Shown piece by piece: positions 1 to 11,766 of a stretch of 64,000 nt of DNA; the stretch's first letter is position 1; each line of letters opens with the position of its first letter. The notes beneath the pieces are model-generated. The model had not been told where the DNA came from, did no database searches, and saw only the letters and a list, made by a program, of their open reading frames with translations. The stretch spans positions 4,960,001-5,024,000 of the forward strand of contig SPDT01000001.1 of assembly GCA_008477525.1 (NCBI GenBank), read 5' to 3'. Source of the DNA: Hypomyces perniciosus (Eukaryota > Ascomycota > Sordariomycetes > Hypocreales > Hypocreaceae). Made by a program: the position numbers and the translations under genes.

Positions 1-1200
1 TATTATTTAAAAGAAATTAACTAAATTAATTAAAAGTAAAAATCTTTTTTAATTTACTAATTTTTATTAAAGTATTTATAGAATATAAGTAATATAAAGT
101 AAAGCTCAAAGTATAGTAAACTTTAATAGCTTTTAAAAATACTATTTAAAAAGATATTCTTATAGTTTCAAAAGCTTATATTAAATAGTATATATATAGG
201 CGCGCAATTAATTTATATACTATACTTCCAACTTTATACTTTTATATATAGCTTTATATAAGACTTGTTAATAAATAATATACACTTCCTCTTTAGTTAT
301 CTCTTTATAAAAAAAGAGGTAGTTTTTAAGCTTTTTAATAATCTAGCAAATAGAGAACTAGATTTATATATCATTTTTATTATCATTATTATCTTTATTT
401 ACTTTTATAGCAGTAGGCTATAGATTTTTAGCTTTAAAGTTAATTAAAGTTAAATTATAAAGGTTTAAATTAATAGTCTTTTAAATTTTCCTTTAAGTTA
501 TAGTTTTAACCTTCCTCTTTTCTATATTTGTATTCATAGCGTTTTAACACTTTTAAAGTAAACTATTATAGTAGATAGTGATTTTATTAATTTTAACTAT
601 ATCTTTAAATTCTTTAGCTGCTTTCCTTTTTACTTAAATAAAGGTAAATAGTAAAAGAAAAGGGAAATAATTACTTAGCTTTTTAAAGAGATTAAGATTA
701 ATCTTTTTCTATACTTTAATAGTAATTATATAATTTATAAAAATAGTTATGTATTTAATTTACTGTTTTAGTAATTTTAGCTTTCTAAAGAGTAAATCTT
801 TTATATTATTTATTATAAAAAATAGATTTTATAATCCAAATATAAAGATAAAGAAAATATAAAGGAAAAGAATAATATTAAATGGAAGTTTCTAGTAATT
901 TAATTAAAATTATTACTTAGGCTTATAACTATAATAGAGTATATTGTAGCTATATAGAGTGTAGAGAGATAGGAAATAAAGCTTAATTCTATAAAAGAGA
1001 ATATACTATAGTGGCCTTACTATATATACATATAGCTAATATAAAGAAGAAGCTGTATACAGGCGCTATAAGCGCCTATATAGTCTGATACATCGCTTAC
1101 GCGATGTGTATGTCAGCTTGTATCTGCTTTGTAAGCAGATAAAAGCTCCCTAGCGCTTACAGGCGGTAGGGCCCCTCAACCCAATATAAAGGTATTTAAA
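1..1200. repeat. AT-rich decayed repeat (RIP-like)
   Basis: The first kilobase is very AT-rich, has stops in every frame and holds no open frame worth calling. Base composition matches the decayed retrotransposon DNA at the right end of the window, so it is most likely an old RIP-mutated transposon copy. I could not align it by eye to the Gypsy or LINE elements at 52.6-64 kb, so its family is unknown. GC content rises abruptly near 1,050, where a series of short hairpins begins. Confidence 0.6.
1061..1171. repeat. Array of four short hairpins
   Basis: Four inverted repeats follow one another at about 25-35 nt spacing. Arms at 1061-1067/1071-1077 (7 bp, loop ATA) pair perfectly, as do 1090-1096/1101-1107 (7 bp, loop TTAC) and 1121-1129/1133-1141 (9 bp, loop TGT). 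Arms at 1148-1156/1163-1171 (9 bp) have one mismatch. They lie at the junction between AT-rich repeat and unique DNA. Function is unknown; a transposon terminus or a structured RNA is possible. Confidence 0.6.
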
Positions 1201-1981
1201 ATATTAACTGTCCTGAACTTTCTTGCCTGTCTCAGCTTTTTCTGCCTAACTAAGGCCCTTAGTCTTAGTCGACCCCCCCCCCCCCTGGTCTTAAGCCTAC
1301 GGGTATTTTGTCGAGCGGGAAATGACACACCCAAACACACACACACCTATACAAGGACTAATGTAGAGCGCGAGAACCGCGCAGCTGAGAGAACTATGAA
1401 GTCGTAGTCGAACAATTTAATACTCAAAAGACACTGCGGATCATTTGATCATGATGCCGGCAGCCAGAAGCAACCAACAGTCGCCTTTCTATGCCTCAGT
1501 GGCTTCAACAGCTACAGCTAGGGTCATGTATTGAAGGGGGAAGAAGGTTGTTGTTTATTAAACTAAGTCTACCTGTTTATCTTTTATACCCATAGCTTCC
1601 CCAACACAGTAGCTGCCAAGTTAGGCAGTCAGTTCTTCTTGAGGTAAGCCGGGGAAAAGAAATGCAAGTGCGTTAGGCCCGTCAGTTACCCCCGACAAAG
1701 TATAGATATAGCGGCATTGTGGCTCATTATATAGGATACATAGTCTATTTAAAAGCCTCGTATACGTGTTAGTTAGAGCTTGGTTTTCCCGAAGATACGA
1801 AGGTCAGAACAATCACATTCTTGAAATAGTATCTAAAATCTACGGGGTATACCTGGAAAATGAAGATTTCCTTTTGGCACTTGTTATATATGGAGAAAAA
1901 GTTATTTTAGGAGCATTTTGGCATTATATACGATATGTTCTGTTCCTTTATCATCTTATCTTAAAACCCGTTCTTAAAATC
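1180..1981. other. Intergenic, no gene seen
   Basis: This is transitional DNA between the decayed repeat and the first gene. It contains a run of C near 1,270-1,285 and a short CA-rich tract near 1,333-1,348. The small open frames here have no family signature, and I see no gene. It would hold the 3' flank of the minus-strand reductase gene. Confidence 0.5.
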
Positions 1982-4900
1982 TTATTTTGGCAGATATCCA
2001 GTGTCTTTCCAATGACCCAGATAGCCATGAATGGTGTCAGCATCAATAGCCCGCATGTTGCGTAGTGTGCTGGAATGGGTGCGGGTAATATCCGTAGATA
2101 GAATAACCTGCCCACATGCTACAGGCCTAAAAGCGACTTTGAAAAACTCGTATAACTTCTTGGCGGGATAAAGGTCATCTGTGGTTGTGTCGTTGCCGCG
2201 ATTAGCAACATATTCAAGCCATTGATCAAAAGGAACAGGGGCCTTGGAAAGGCTCAGATGCTGTCCAATGGATGCGATCACGTCACTCCATGCTTGTCGC
2301 ACAGGATTCTCCAAGTGCTGTGTGATAGGAAATATGCCGGGAGAGAATGTAATCTCGGAAATAACAGTTGCGGCGTCATCAACCGGGATCCACGATAACG
2401 TCTATGGTGGTCTAGTGTTAGCCGGCTGCTTTGCCTTCAGGACTTCAGGTGATGAGAGGAATCTTACTCCTGGGAGCTGGGGCAAAAATCCCGCACTCTT
2501 GGCCGATCGTATCAACATAGGAACTTGCTCCATCGAGTTCCATACTCCAGTTTTCCTTGCACCCGTGATTTGTCCGCATCGGACAATTGTGACATCTAAT
2601 TGACTGGCATAGGCCGTCGCTGCTTGCTCGAGAATCTTCTCGCAGACAAGTTTGCCATCAGCATAGCCAATACCACACGCTGCGTCAACAGGATCCACTG
2701 GCGCTTCTGGAATCAACCTTCCTCCGTTGGCAAGGCCGATTTTGCCTACAGCAGCAATCGAAGAGATGAAAACAAACCGTATCTTGGTATTCCCTCTTCC
2801 TTCTATAGCTAGTTGCACCAGACTATGGAGAAACTTGAACTGATATTGGAACGAAGGTAGCCTAATGAGATAGTTCATAGGCCAAGCGGCATGAATGATA
2901 TGTGTGACTTGTTCTTGCAGATTCTTGTAGTCTGTCTCGCTGAGGCCCAATCTGTCTGCTGTTGGGTTGATGTCGATACATGAGATCTTAGACCACTCAA
3001 TGTCTGAAAGCGAAATGCCCCTCGATTTGGCAATCGATCTGTCGTATTGTGCGTCCACAGTTGCCGTAGTTTCCTTGCCTCTTCTCCTGAGACAGATAAC
3101 CCGCTCCACCTGGGGCAATCTGGCAAGGGTGGCCAGGCAGTGTGATCCCAAACTTCCTGAGCTACCCGTCAGGAGAACCACAGCATTTTGGTCTTTGCTG
3201 GGCAGCTTCTCCTGTACATCGGAGTCTTTTAAGCTGAACATTTCAACAAATTCGTTGACCTGTTTCCACGCATCCTCGCTCACGTTTTCTGTTGAACCCG
3301 GTCGCTTGCCCAGGGCATTTGCCATCTCACGTACCGAGGGATTGAGATAAACAAACTCCAACGGGATCAACTTGGCAATATCTATCCCATTCAGAGCTTC
3401 AGTTTTAGCTGCCGCCCCAATGAGAACTCTGCGTAGTTGCAGAGATTGCAGGGAATCGATGCCAAGATCGAATAAATTGTCTGCAGCGGTCCATTCTGAA
3501 GGCTCCAGCTGCAGTTTCAAGTGCTTCTGAATCAGGCCCTTCAAATCATGCTCCAGGGTACCAAGACTCAATGGTTCGATTGTCTCATTTCCTCCTGCTA
3601 GAAGTAACTTCTCGTAGACCTCCTTGATGTCTTTAGCGAACAGTGCGTAGACTTCCTTGCGCGCAATTGAGCCCTTGTCAGTTCGAGGAATCGTAGTACC
3701 CAATGGGACCAATATTATTGCGTCTTTAGAGGGGATTCTTGAGAAGGCGTCCATTTTCTCACCAGCAGCTGTGACGATTGGCCAAATACGCTCCTTGAAA
3801 GCATCCTGGTCGTTTGCTGAGACAGGCTCCGCAGGCTCGACAATTACACCAAGATTGAATTGGTTTTCTCCAAAGGCAATCCCGGATTTGATCATTGGAG
3901 CTTCACTCAACAGGGTTTCGAGAATTAGAGGATTAGCCTTCTCCCCGGTCGCGAGGACGATGACATCGTCATCGCGGCCCACGGCTGCAAAGTCGGTCTC
4001 GGGATGTTGCTCATTGCGAATCAGTTGATCGGCAATTTCGAGACCCTCTGTCCCACTGAATGGATAGACAGTGAGCCGGAACCTCCTTTCGCCCTCCCTG
4101 GGCTCTAATTCCGCAACCTTGAATTTCATGTCCGTTCGAAGTCTGAAGTACTTCCAGTCGTAGTCGTCGTTTGGCACGAATGTCAAAGACAGAGGACCAG
4201 ACTCTGTGGTACCGTAGAAGTTGAGTAGTTTGACTCCGCCTTGAACCAGGCGATCTCCCACGCCAGCACTGAGTGCGGCCCCTCCGGTTCCCACAAAATC
4301 CAGATTTTTCAGAGCTCTGATACCTTCATCATTGGGAAGGTTGCAGATGTCGTCAAGAAGGAAGGGCACAGTCATCATGGATTTGGCATTGGTTGTCTGG
4401 ACAAGCTTAACGATTGAAAGAGCATTTGGAATGCCATCAGTTGCTGGGTAGACGGTGGTTTTTCCAACAGACATCGAGAGACCAGGAGCGACAAGTCCGA
4501 ATCCGTGAAATACAGGAAGACTGGAGACATTGAGACCCTGTGCTCGCTCTTCTGTATCGAACTTGTGGCAGCTCACCGCGAATAGAAGCTGACGGTGTGT
4601 GAGTGGGATAGGCTTGGGTAGACCTGTTGTTCCTGAGGAATGGAGCAGCAGAATAACGCTGTCCACTTCTTCGGTGTGTTCAAAAGTGCCTTTTGAAGCG
4701 ATTTCGGCCTCTGGCTCGTGGAAGCTTTTATAAGGGAGGCCGATGTGAGTGGATATTCCCTTTGCATTCAAGGCGACCAAAGCTGGCTTTGCTGGGACAC
4801 TGAGTCTCTGGGAAACCACAAAAGAACTGGCTGCAGTCGCTTCTAAGAGATGATTGATGGCAACTGGAGGGAGTCGAGGGGAAAGAACCAGCGGCTATTT

Positions 4901-5368
4901 CCGAGATGTCAGCTTCAGTTGTCATCAAAGAGAATTCAATTATTAGTGAGAGGGGGAATATACGGGGACTCCAATGCTCATGAGAGCAAATTCGTAGATC
5001 ACCAGACCAATATCACTCTCCATAAGAAGTGCCACTGGGGCCATTTTCGTCAAGGCGTTGGGATTTGTCGTTTGACGAAGTGGCAGATTTTCTTGAAGCC
5101 ACCGGGCACAATTAGCCACGGCAATCTTGAAATCGCGATGGGCAAAGGTATCAAATGGCCCTGTGGACTTTGCCTGGATGCAAAATGGATGGGTTGCATT
5201 GTTTACAGCATTGAAATCGACCAGCTCGGGAAGAGAATGAATATGGCCTTCAAGCCTCTCGGGCGAGGAGAAGTTGACTACCGCTTTGACAAAAGGCCGC
5301 AGTTGTCCATTCTGAAAAGCCAATTTCTGCTCTGACCCAGCATCTGTAGAATATTCCGTAGATGTCAT
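1982..5368 (-). CDS. Adenylate-forming reductase (A-T-R, NRPS-like)
   Basis: The gene is read as three exons, 5368..4964, 4894..2468 and 2401..1982, with GT-AG introns of 69 and 66 nt. The joins keep frame and give 1,083 aa, normal for fungal A-T-R enzymes. The adenylation domain carries the P-loop SSGTTGLPKP and the motif NFYGTTESG. The carrier domain has LFDLGIDSLQS with the phosphopantetheine serine. The reductase domain has GSSGSLGSHC for NADPH binding, and Ser (ISSIAAVG) and Tyr/Lys (GYADGK) are intact, so it should release an aldehyde or alcohol. There is no condensation domain. Such enzymes activate aryl or alpha-keto/amino acids and reduce them off the carrier; the substrate here is unknown. 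It is divergent from the UbiA gene across 543 bp, suggesting co-regulation. I start at the ATG at 5368 because it opens exon 1 in frame. Confidence 0.9.
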
Positions 5369-5911
5369 ATTCAGGATGAAATGCTGGACTCGGTGAACTG
5401 TTAGTCGAGTCGTACCTTGATGAGACGGGTCTGGAAGGAAGACTAAAGCTGAGTAATAACTATCAAATCATGCATATTCTATGCGGTCCTGTGTTGCAAG
5501 TGCCACAAGCTTTATGCGATCCCAAGAGCCAAGGGGGTCATAATAGGGTTGCGTGACGGGTTAATTCGGTGAATTTACACCCTTGATCCATGACCCATGA
5601 TCCATGTCGGAATACTCCGAGTTCTTTACCCCATATACTCCGAAACCCGGTCCTTTAATTTCCGGGGAACGGCTCCATTCTCGTGGGGCATTTCCCGTGG
5701 ATGCAACATGGAATCGGCGCATTTGCGGATGGTGATTCGGTGGTTTACTAACATCCAATTGCATTAGCACTCACTCACTCACACGCATAACGGGTAGGTA
5801 ACACTCTATAGTTACTATGATATAAGTTGTTCTCAAGCACGCTCTGTCGGCAGTGCTGTGCTGCTTGCACAAGTATACTCTTGGCAAATCCTTCAACCTC
5901 TCGATACGAGC
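5369..5911. promoter_or_regulatory. Divergent promoter, reductase / UbiA
   Basis: This 543-bp stretch separates the 5' ends of the minus-strand A-T-R reductase and the plus-strand prenyltransferase. No open frame is supported. It probably carries both promoters. I did not recognise a clear TATA box or a regulator palindrome. Confidence 0.5.
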
Positions 5912-6919
5912 ATGGCTACCCAATCTCCAGAGCTCGCCAACCCGGCTGCATCCGCCGTGACTTCACTGCTTGGAAAGGGATATACTCCTCCGAGTGAAGG
6001 TCTGTTGTCGAAACTGCCTGCGTCATGGGTGCCCTACGTCGAGTTGATTCGCCTGGACAAACCACACGGTATTTACATGGTATACTTTCCAGTAATCGTC
6101 GGCCTCATGTATGCCTCATCGATCAACCCCGAGACTGTGCCGGTTTCCATCGTCTGCCACCGGGCAGGAGTGCTTCTTGTTTGGACCTTTTTTCTACGCA
6201 GCGCTGGCTGTGCGTGGAATGATAACATCGATCAAGACTTCGACCGCCAAACAGAGCGCTGTCGGAACAGGCCGATCGCCCGAGGAGTAATATCAACGAT
6301 CCAAGGACATGTCTTTACTCTAGCTCTCACTCTGCTTCTCTTCTTATCAATCCGATCTCTGCCTTTCGAATGCACCTTGGTTGGCTTATGTACTACCGCG
6401 CTCGCCACCCTTTACCCATTTGGCAAACGTTTTACCAATTTTCCTCAAGTCATTCTTGGATCGACTTTGGCGTCGTCTATTGCCTTGTGTTCATATTCGG
6501 TGGGCTTGCCGGCCTTCTCCCCTCCATACATTGTCCCGACAATGTATCTGAGTGTCACAATCATCTTGCTAGTTATCTTCTACGATGTCGTCTACGCCCG
6601 TCAAGATATAGCAGACGACCTGAAGTCCGGAGTGAAGGGAATGGCAGTGCGTTTTAGAAACAACTTGGGAGCGCTCTTGATCATTATCACCGGCTTGATT
6701 ACTGGGTTTCTGGCAATCGTGGGCAGGCTCGTGGACATGGGTCCATACTTCTTCGTGTTTTCGGTTTTTGGTGTTTTCATGGCCCTTCTCTTCATGATTG
6801 CCGTTATTCGATGGCAGATTCTGATCAGCTTCACTCGCCATTCTGGTTGGCTTTACGCTCTCGCAATCGCGAACTTGGTTAGCGGATTTGTACTTGAGTA
6901 TTATACTAGGTATAAGTAA
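5912..6919 (+). CDS. UbiA-family membrane prenyltransferase
   Basis: A single exon encodes 335 aa from the ATG at 5912. The frame opens further upstream only through a GTG at 5858, which is not a credible start. The two diagnostic Asp-rich motifs are present: NDNIDQDFD near residue 104 and DVVYARQDIADD near residue 230. These bind Mg2+-prenyl diphosphate in the 4-hydroxybenzoate polyprenyltransferase family. Several hydrophobic helices separate them, as expected for a nine-helix membrane enzyme. In fungal clusters such enzymes attach farnesyl or geranylgeranyl groups to aromatic or pyrone acceptors. COQ2 itself usually carries a mitochondrial leader, which is not evident here. The neighbour is an acid-activating reductase, so an aromatic acceptor is plausible, but acceptor and donor are not shown by the sequence. 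Confidence 0.9.
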   Translation: MATQSPELANPAASAVTSLLGKGYTPPSEGLLSKLPASWVPYVELIRLDKPHGIYMVYFPVIVGLMYASSINPETVPVSIVCHRAGVLLVWTFFLRSAGCAWNDNIDQDFDRQTERCRNRPIARGVISTIQGHVFTLALTLLLFLSIRSLPFECTLVGLCTTALATLYPFGKRFTNFPQVILGSTLASSIALCSYSVGLPAFSPPYIVPTMYLSVTIILLVIFYDVVYARQDIADDLKSGVKGMAVRFRNNLGALLIIITGLITGFLAIVGRLVDMGPYFFVFSVFGVFMALLFMIAVIRWQILISFTRHSGWLYALAIANLVSGFVLEYYTRYK

Positions 6920-8047
6920 ACTGACCGGCATTGTCAGCCGTCGACTGACAAAGTTAAGCTGTTGAGGGCCTTTGTTTATCAACGTCAGCCAGTTGAGGGT
7001 TCCCTGTCGCCCTTAATCGTCCTGCCATTGACTGAGCTAATTGAAGCTCTTTCAAGTTGCAAATATCGTCTCACTGCTTCCGCATCCTGCTGCATGAACG
7101 AGAGGCTCCTGGCCCTATATCCGTCTGTCACGCTTTTGGGAAAACCCACTCGTCAGTTTCCGTCTTCAAATAACTCGGAGAACAAAAAGTCCCTGCGCAG
7201 TTTTTAGGAAAGCTGGATCATCGTGATCAAGTCCCTTATACTAAACTGCAAGGTTATGTTAGTTTCTGAGGTACGCGGTGTACAAGATAGGTGCGAAATA
7301 GACTGGTTAGGGGTATTTCGTAGAAACAAGAACGATAGGATGCCTATTCTCGTTGAAATATCTGGTATGTTAGAGCAAGGCATTGGGCACACTCATATAT
7401 GCCGTCCCCAACTGCAGCCTTGCCTTTGTATTTGGGCGGCTGGAAGCTCGAGGGAATTAAGAAGCATGTTCAGCAATAATCTGACTTGAAAAGTTGTTAT
7501 TAATGCAGAGAACCATGTTTTATGCTAGTTTCCGACAGCCTGTCCATAACAAGAGATGGTCTACGACCCGATGCTTCCGTGAATGACTATCCTTGTTGGA
7601 GACGACGCTGAGGCAAGCTGGGACCAAACGGCCGAGAAGGATCAAATTGAATGTACAGATTATTAGCATATGTTGTTGTAATCGCAATGGGAAACGAGTT
7701 TTGGAGAACAATAACCATATAGCCACGCAATAATAGGCTGCAGATTTTATCATCAACATGTAGATGGGGTCTTAAAATAACTGATTGCAATTGATGGCTT
7801 TGTGAGACTCGGTTTATGTACATGACATGCATCTGTCTGCTCTGTTTATAGTAACCGCGCCTACCAACAACGCCTTGAGAAAAAAGTTCATGTCCCTTGC
7901 GCAAGTCTATGATCGCGTCGTCCCGTCTATCAAAACACGCGTCCGTCCGACATGGGACAAAGTCCGAGCGGAGTGGCCTGTCTTCCTGATGTTAAGAAGG
8001 TTCTAGACGATAAGTGACCGTGATTCTTTGCGGCGGTGGGATCACTC
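6920..8047. other. Intergenic, convergent 3' ends
   Basis: This 1.1-kb stretch lies between the 3' ends of the prenyltransferase (plus) and the LaeA-like methyltransferase (minus). Small open frames on both strands show no domain signature and look like chance frames. No mobile element termini were recognised. Confidence 0.45.
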
Positions 8048-9456
8048 CTAGATTCGCGGCTTCTGTCCGTACACGACATTACTTTTTGTTATGAGTCAGC
8101 GATTAAACTATTCGTCCTGGACTAAAGCAGATGTGTATCCACGATGATGCAAAAACTTACATAACGTGATACGCGTGGACTTTGCGATCCTTCAAGCCCT
8201 CTCGCATGTTGGCGAGGTAGACTTGTACCGCTTCATAAGACCACTGCAAGATTTGTGGTCAGCTTCAAGCGTGGGTAGCACAAGCACGGGGAAACCTAAC
8301 GCCCAATACTCTGGTCAATAGAGCTAATGACCAGCCCTCGATACCCTCCAGCCAGTGTAGCTGGTTCCACTGTCCGATCTCTTTCAGTGTCGGGTCCTTA
8401 CTCCAGGGTCCAATGGGCCACTTGAAGACATGCTCGACGACACCTTCGAATCCGGCGTCCTCGAGATACCCTTTTATCTGTTTGTGAATTCGCAAGTCCT
8501 TTCCGAATTTGTCTCCAGCCTCGAGAGAGACCTTGCCCCACTGATCAAAGATGCTTCCCTCAGTGACGGAGCCGTCGTCCGAAGTTGGCACCACGGACAT
8601 CTCAATTTGTTGATACCAACCGCCAGGCGCAAGATGGCTACGGAATTGTAAGTAGGTGACTGTACGATGGGTTGCTAGAGTAAGAAAAAGGATTAGCTCA
8701 CGCAAGCGCTTGCTGGTAGAATGCTGGCCAGTCCGCGACGCTGCCGTACATTCCACGGACGTGAATAAAGTCGAAGCTGTTCTTCTTGTATCCCCAATCC
8801 TCTTCGCACGCATCGTTAATCTCGAACCGCACATTGGGCGCCACCCAAGCTGGCTGTATGGGGGACAGATCAAACCCGGTAACCTGCGATGACGGGTACT
8901 GGTCTGCGAAATCCATGGCCCAAATACCAGTGCCGGTCCCGACGTCGAGCACTTGCTGGGGATTATCCCCAATTGGCGCAAGGAACAGTTTGCCTCCCAT
9001 TGTCAGGAGGTACATGTGGTGTGCGAGATCGAGCTGATTGTTCTGCTTCTCGTCGTTGGGGCCCCAGTATTCACCATCCTTGTAGCCATGATATCGCCTA
9101 CCATGCTCGAAGCGGTACTTGAGGATATCCGAGTAGAGAGATGTCGTATCGCTGTACACAGAGCCGGCGTCCACAGCGGAATCCGAATCGTCGACTTCGT
9201 ACTGGTCGTCGACGGGGATGTGCTGTGCAGGTACAGAGGCAGCAGCTGGCAAGGGGGCGGGTGGCTGTCCCGCAACATACTCCACGGGAGCCACAGTAGA
9301 ATCAACGGCTGGTTCTGGCGCTGGTTCTGGTGCTGGCGCTGGCGCTGGTGTGTGACCCTCAGCTTCAGCTTCAACTTCAGCTTTGGGGGATGCAGCTGCT
9401 GGTGACGGAGCAGACTGCGGTGTCACAGCAGGGGGATCTTGTGATTTCTCGGCCAT
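8048..9456 (-). CDS. LaeA-like SAM-dependent methyltransferase
   Basis: Four exons are read: 9456..8702, 8637..8301, 8243..8161 and 8081..8048, with introns of 64, 57 and 79 nt. They give 402 aa. The first ~100 residues are low-complexity Ala/Pro/Glu with PAPAPEPAPEPA-type repeats, then a short acidic stretch. The catalytic fold starts with the SYSDTTSL-like entry and YRFEHGRRYHGY. Motif I is VLDVGTGTGIWAMDFA, followed by GFDLSPIQPAWVAPNV, then HLAPGGWYQQIE. The tail RVLGWSYEAVQVYL and VVYGQKPRI closes the family fold and supports the last two small exons. LaeA-like proteins are either cluster tailoring methyltransferases or regulators; sequence alone does not decide. It is divergent from the P450 starting at 9800 across 343 bp. 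Confidence 0.88.
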
Positions 9457-9799
9457 GGCGCCGTCGTGAGCTGGCTTCAGCTTCGAAGACGTCGGGTGTT
9501 TTTGGAGAGGACAGGTGTCGAGTGTTTTGTTTGTGGATAGAAACAGGTTTCTGCTATTAATACCTAGCGAATTTAATAAACTTCATTTTATTGCTAGGTC
9601 CAAACCCACTTGGGCACGAGGAGATACGAAGTACGGCGTTAGTACATGTGATGCGGGGAATGGGGAATGACCCCTGTCTGTCTTGCTGACACCTCGTGGC
9701 CCTCTCATAAATGAGATTCGTTGACTCGCTGAAGGTTCTTCCCCACCTCCTATCCTATCACTGCATGTTGGTCCGGTTTTCTGTTGGCATAGATACCTA
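9457..9799. promoter_or_regulatory. Divergent promoter, methyltransferase / P450
   Basis: This 343-bp gap separates two divergent 5' ends and should hold both promoters. No coding signal was seen and no motif could be assigned. Confidence 0.45.
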
Positions 9800-11766
9800 A
9801 TGTTGTCGGACATTCTTCTCCAAATCCTCGCCGCGGCCCTCGTCGCATGGCTGCTGCGAGGAATCGTCGCTGGCATCTTCAGCGTCTTCTATCATCCTCT
9901 TACAGCCTTCCCAGGGCCACGGGTGGCAGCACTGACCGCTTGGTACAAAACTTACCAGGAGGTCTGGCTCGGAAGGTCTTGGATTGACGTGCTTCGTGAA
10001 CTGCATAAGAAACATGGTATGTGCTGCACGAGCCGCAGGCCGCGAGTAACTGACTGACTGGGATAAGGCAAGGTCGTGCGGGTCGGGCCCAACGAGGTAT
10101 GGTATTGTTGTATTCCACGTATTCGAATTACTACTACCCATCTTACGAAGTACTTGACTGCTATTACTACTCCCATGTCCATTACTGGCCGTTACCGAAA
10201 TAGTGTTCCCAGTCTGACAATGTGGATAGCTCCATTTCTCTGACCCCACAGCATACCTTGAGATCTACAATAACAGTAATAGATGGAACAAAGAGCAAGG
10301 GCTATATCGGAGCTTCGGGGAGGACCGCTCGTCGTTCGGCTTCCTCACATATGCAGAATCTAAGCAACGGAAGGATATCATGGCTCCGCTTTTCTCACGC
10401 CGAGCGATCTTCGAGCTTCAGGGCCTCGTCCAGAGCAATGTACGGGTCTTCCCCATCATTGGGTCCTCTAGCTTCGTATCTGACCCTGTATTTAGGTTGA
10501 TCGGTTGTGCGGCGTCCTCGAGAATAATAACGCGGTGGGGAAATCGTCCGATCTCTTCCTTGGGCTTCGCTGTTTCACCATGGATACAATTACCTCATTT
10601 TGCTTCGCCAAGTCTGTGAATGCCATTGATGAGCCCGAATTTAAAGCGCCTATCATAGAGGCCATGGAAGCGTCCCTACCTTCATTCATCATCTTTAAGC
10701 ACTTCGGCTTCATCCGTGAGGCGGTGTTCAGCTTGCCGCCGTGGCTCAGCGTCCTTATCAGTCCACAAACTGCAGGGCTGATCCACCTACAACAGCTACT
10801 TGGTGCACAGGTCGCTGAGGTCGCGAATAATCCCGATAGTCTGAAGGGTGCACCACATCGGATTATCTACCATGAGCTCCTCAACCCCCAAGCTTCAAAG
10901 GGGGCACCACTCCCGTCCGCTGGTAGTCTGTATGAAGAAGCTCAGGCGCTAATGTTCGGAGGCGCTGATACGACTGGGAACACATTGATGCTAGGGACCT
11001 TCCACATTCTAGAATCCCCAAGCTATGTTGAACGAATGAAGGAAGAGCTGCGCAGAGCCTGGCCAGTTCTTGATGAACCACCTAGGTTCGAAGAATTGGA
11101 GAAGTTACCGTTCTTGGTGAGACCTATTTCCATTGTGATTCCGCTCAGCTGACAAAAAGGCAGACTGCCGTTATTAAAGAGTCGCTCCGTATAAACCCTG
11201 GCGTTCCTTCTCCCCTCCTCCGGGTGGTTCCCACTACCGGTGCAACGATATGTGGTTCCGACGTTCCCCCAAATGCAAGTCACCAGCCTCTACAAGGTTC
11301 ATAATTGGCTTTACTGACAGCAGCTACTCAGACCATAGTAGGCATCAGTGGAAGTTTCGTTCACAGTTCCGAAAAGCTTTTCAAGAACCCGAATGAGTTC
11401 AATCCCGATCGCTGGCTTGAGCCCAATTCGATATCGTTAGACAAGTGGCTGGTTGCGTTCTCCAAAGGACCACGGATGTGCATAGGCATCAAGTACGTCT
11501 GACCACTGACTCCCCCGTTCCAAATCCAGGACAGTCATCTGATGTGCAGACAGCCTTGCGTATTGTGAGCTATATCTAGCATTTGCCGCTCTCTTCCGAC
11601 GTTTCGATCTCACGTTGGATGGTACTAGGTAGGATATGTGATGGAGTAAAACAGAATAGTCACTGACACTGCTCACAGGGTCACTGATTTGACTTGGAGG
11701 GAGTGCTTCCTACCACACTTCCGAGGACGGCATCTGCGGGCGTTCTGTAGGCCTGTTGCAGAATGA
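9800..11766 (+). CDS. Cytochrome P450 (eight exons)
   Basis: I read exons 9800..10016, 10068..10096, 10230..10439, 10496..11116, 11164..11274, 11332..11492, 11554..11628 and 11679..11766. They sum to 1,512 nt and 503 aa with frame kept at every join. An N-terminal membrane helix is followed by the proline-rich hinge HPLTAFPGPR. Later come the I-helix FGGADTTGNT, the ExxR motif in KESLR, FNPDRW, and the heme loop FSKGPRMCIG with its Cys ligand. The organisation resembles the trichodiene-oxygenase type of fungal tailoring P450s. Intron five (11275..11331) appears to use a GC-AG boundary (donor GCAAGT), because only that join restores PPNTIVG. It lies beside the PKS-NRPS and is probably a cluster oxidase. 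The reaction is unknown. Confidence 0.87.

Noticed and set aside
1061..1171. tRNA or CRISPR interpretation of the hairpin array
   Set aside because: There are no conserved tRNA boxes, and the stems differ in sequence, so they are not CRISPR repeats.
5858..5911. Upstream extension of the UbiA frame
   Set aside because: It starts with GTG; the ATG at 5912 is the first proper start and gives a normal length.
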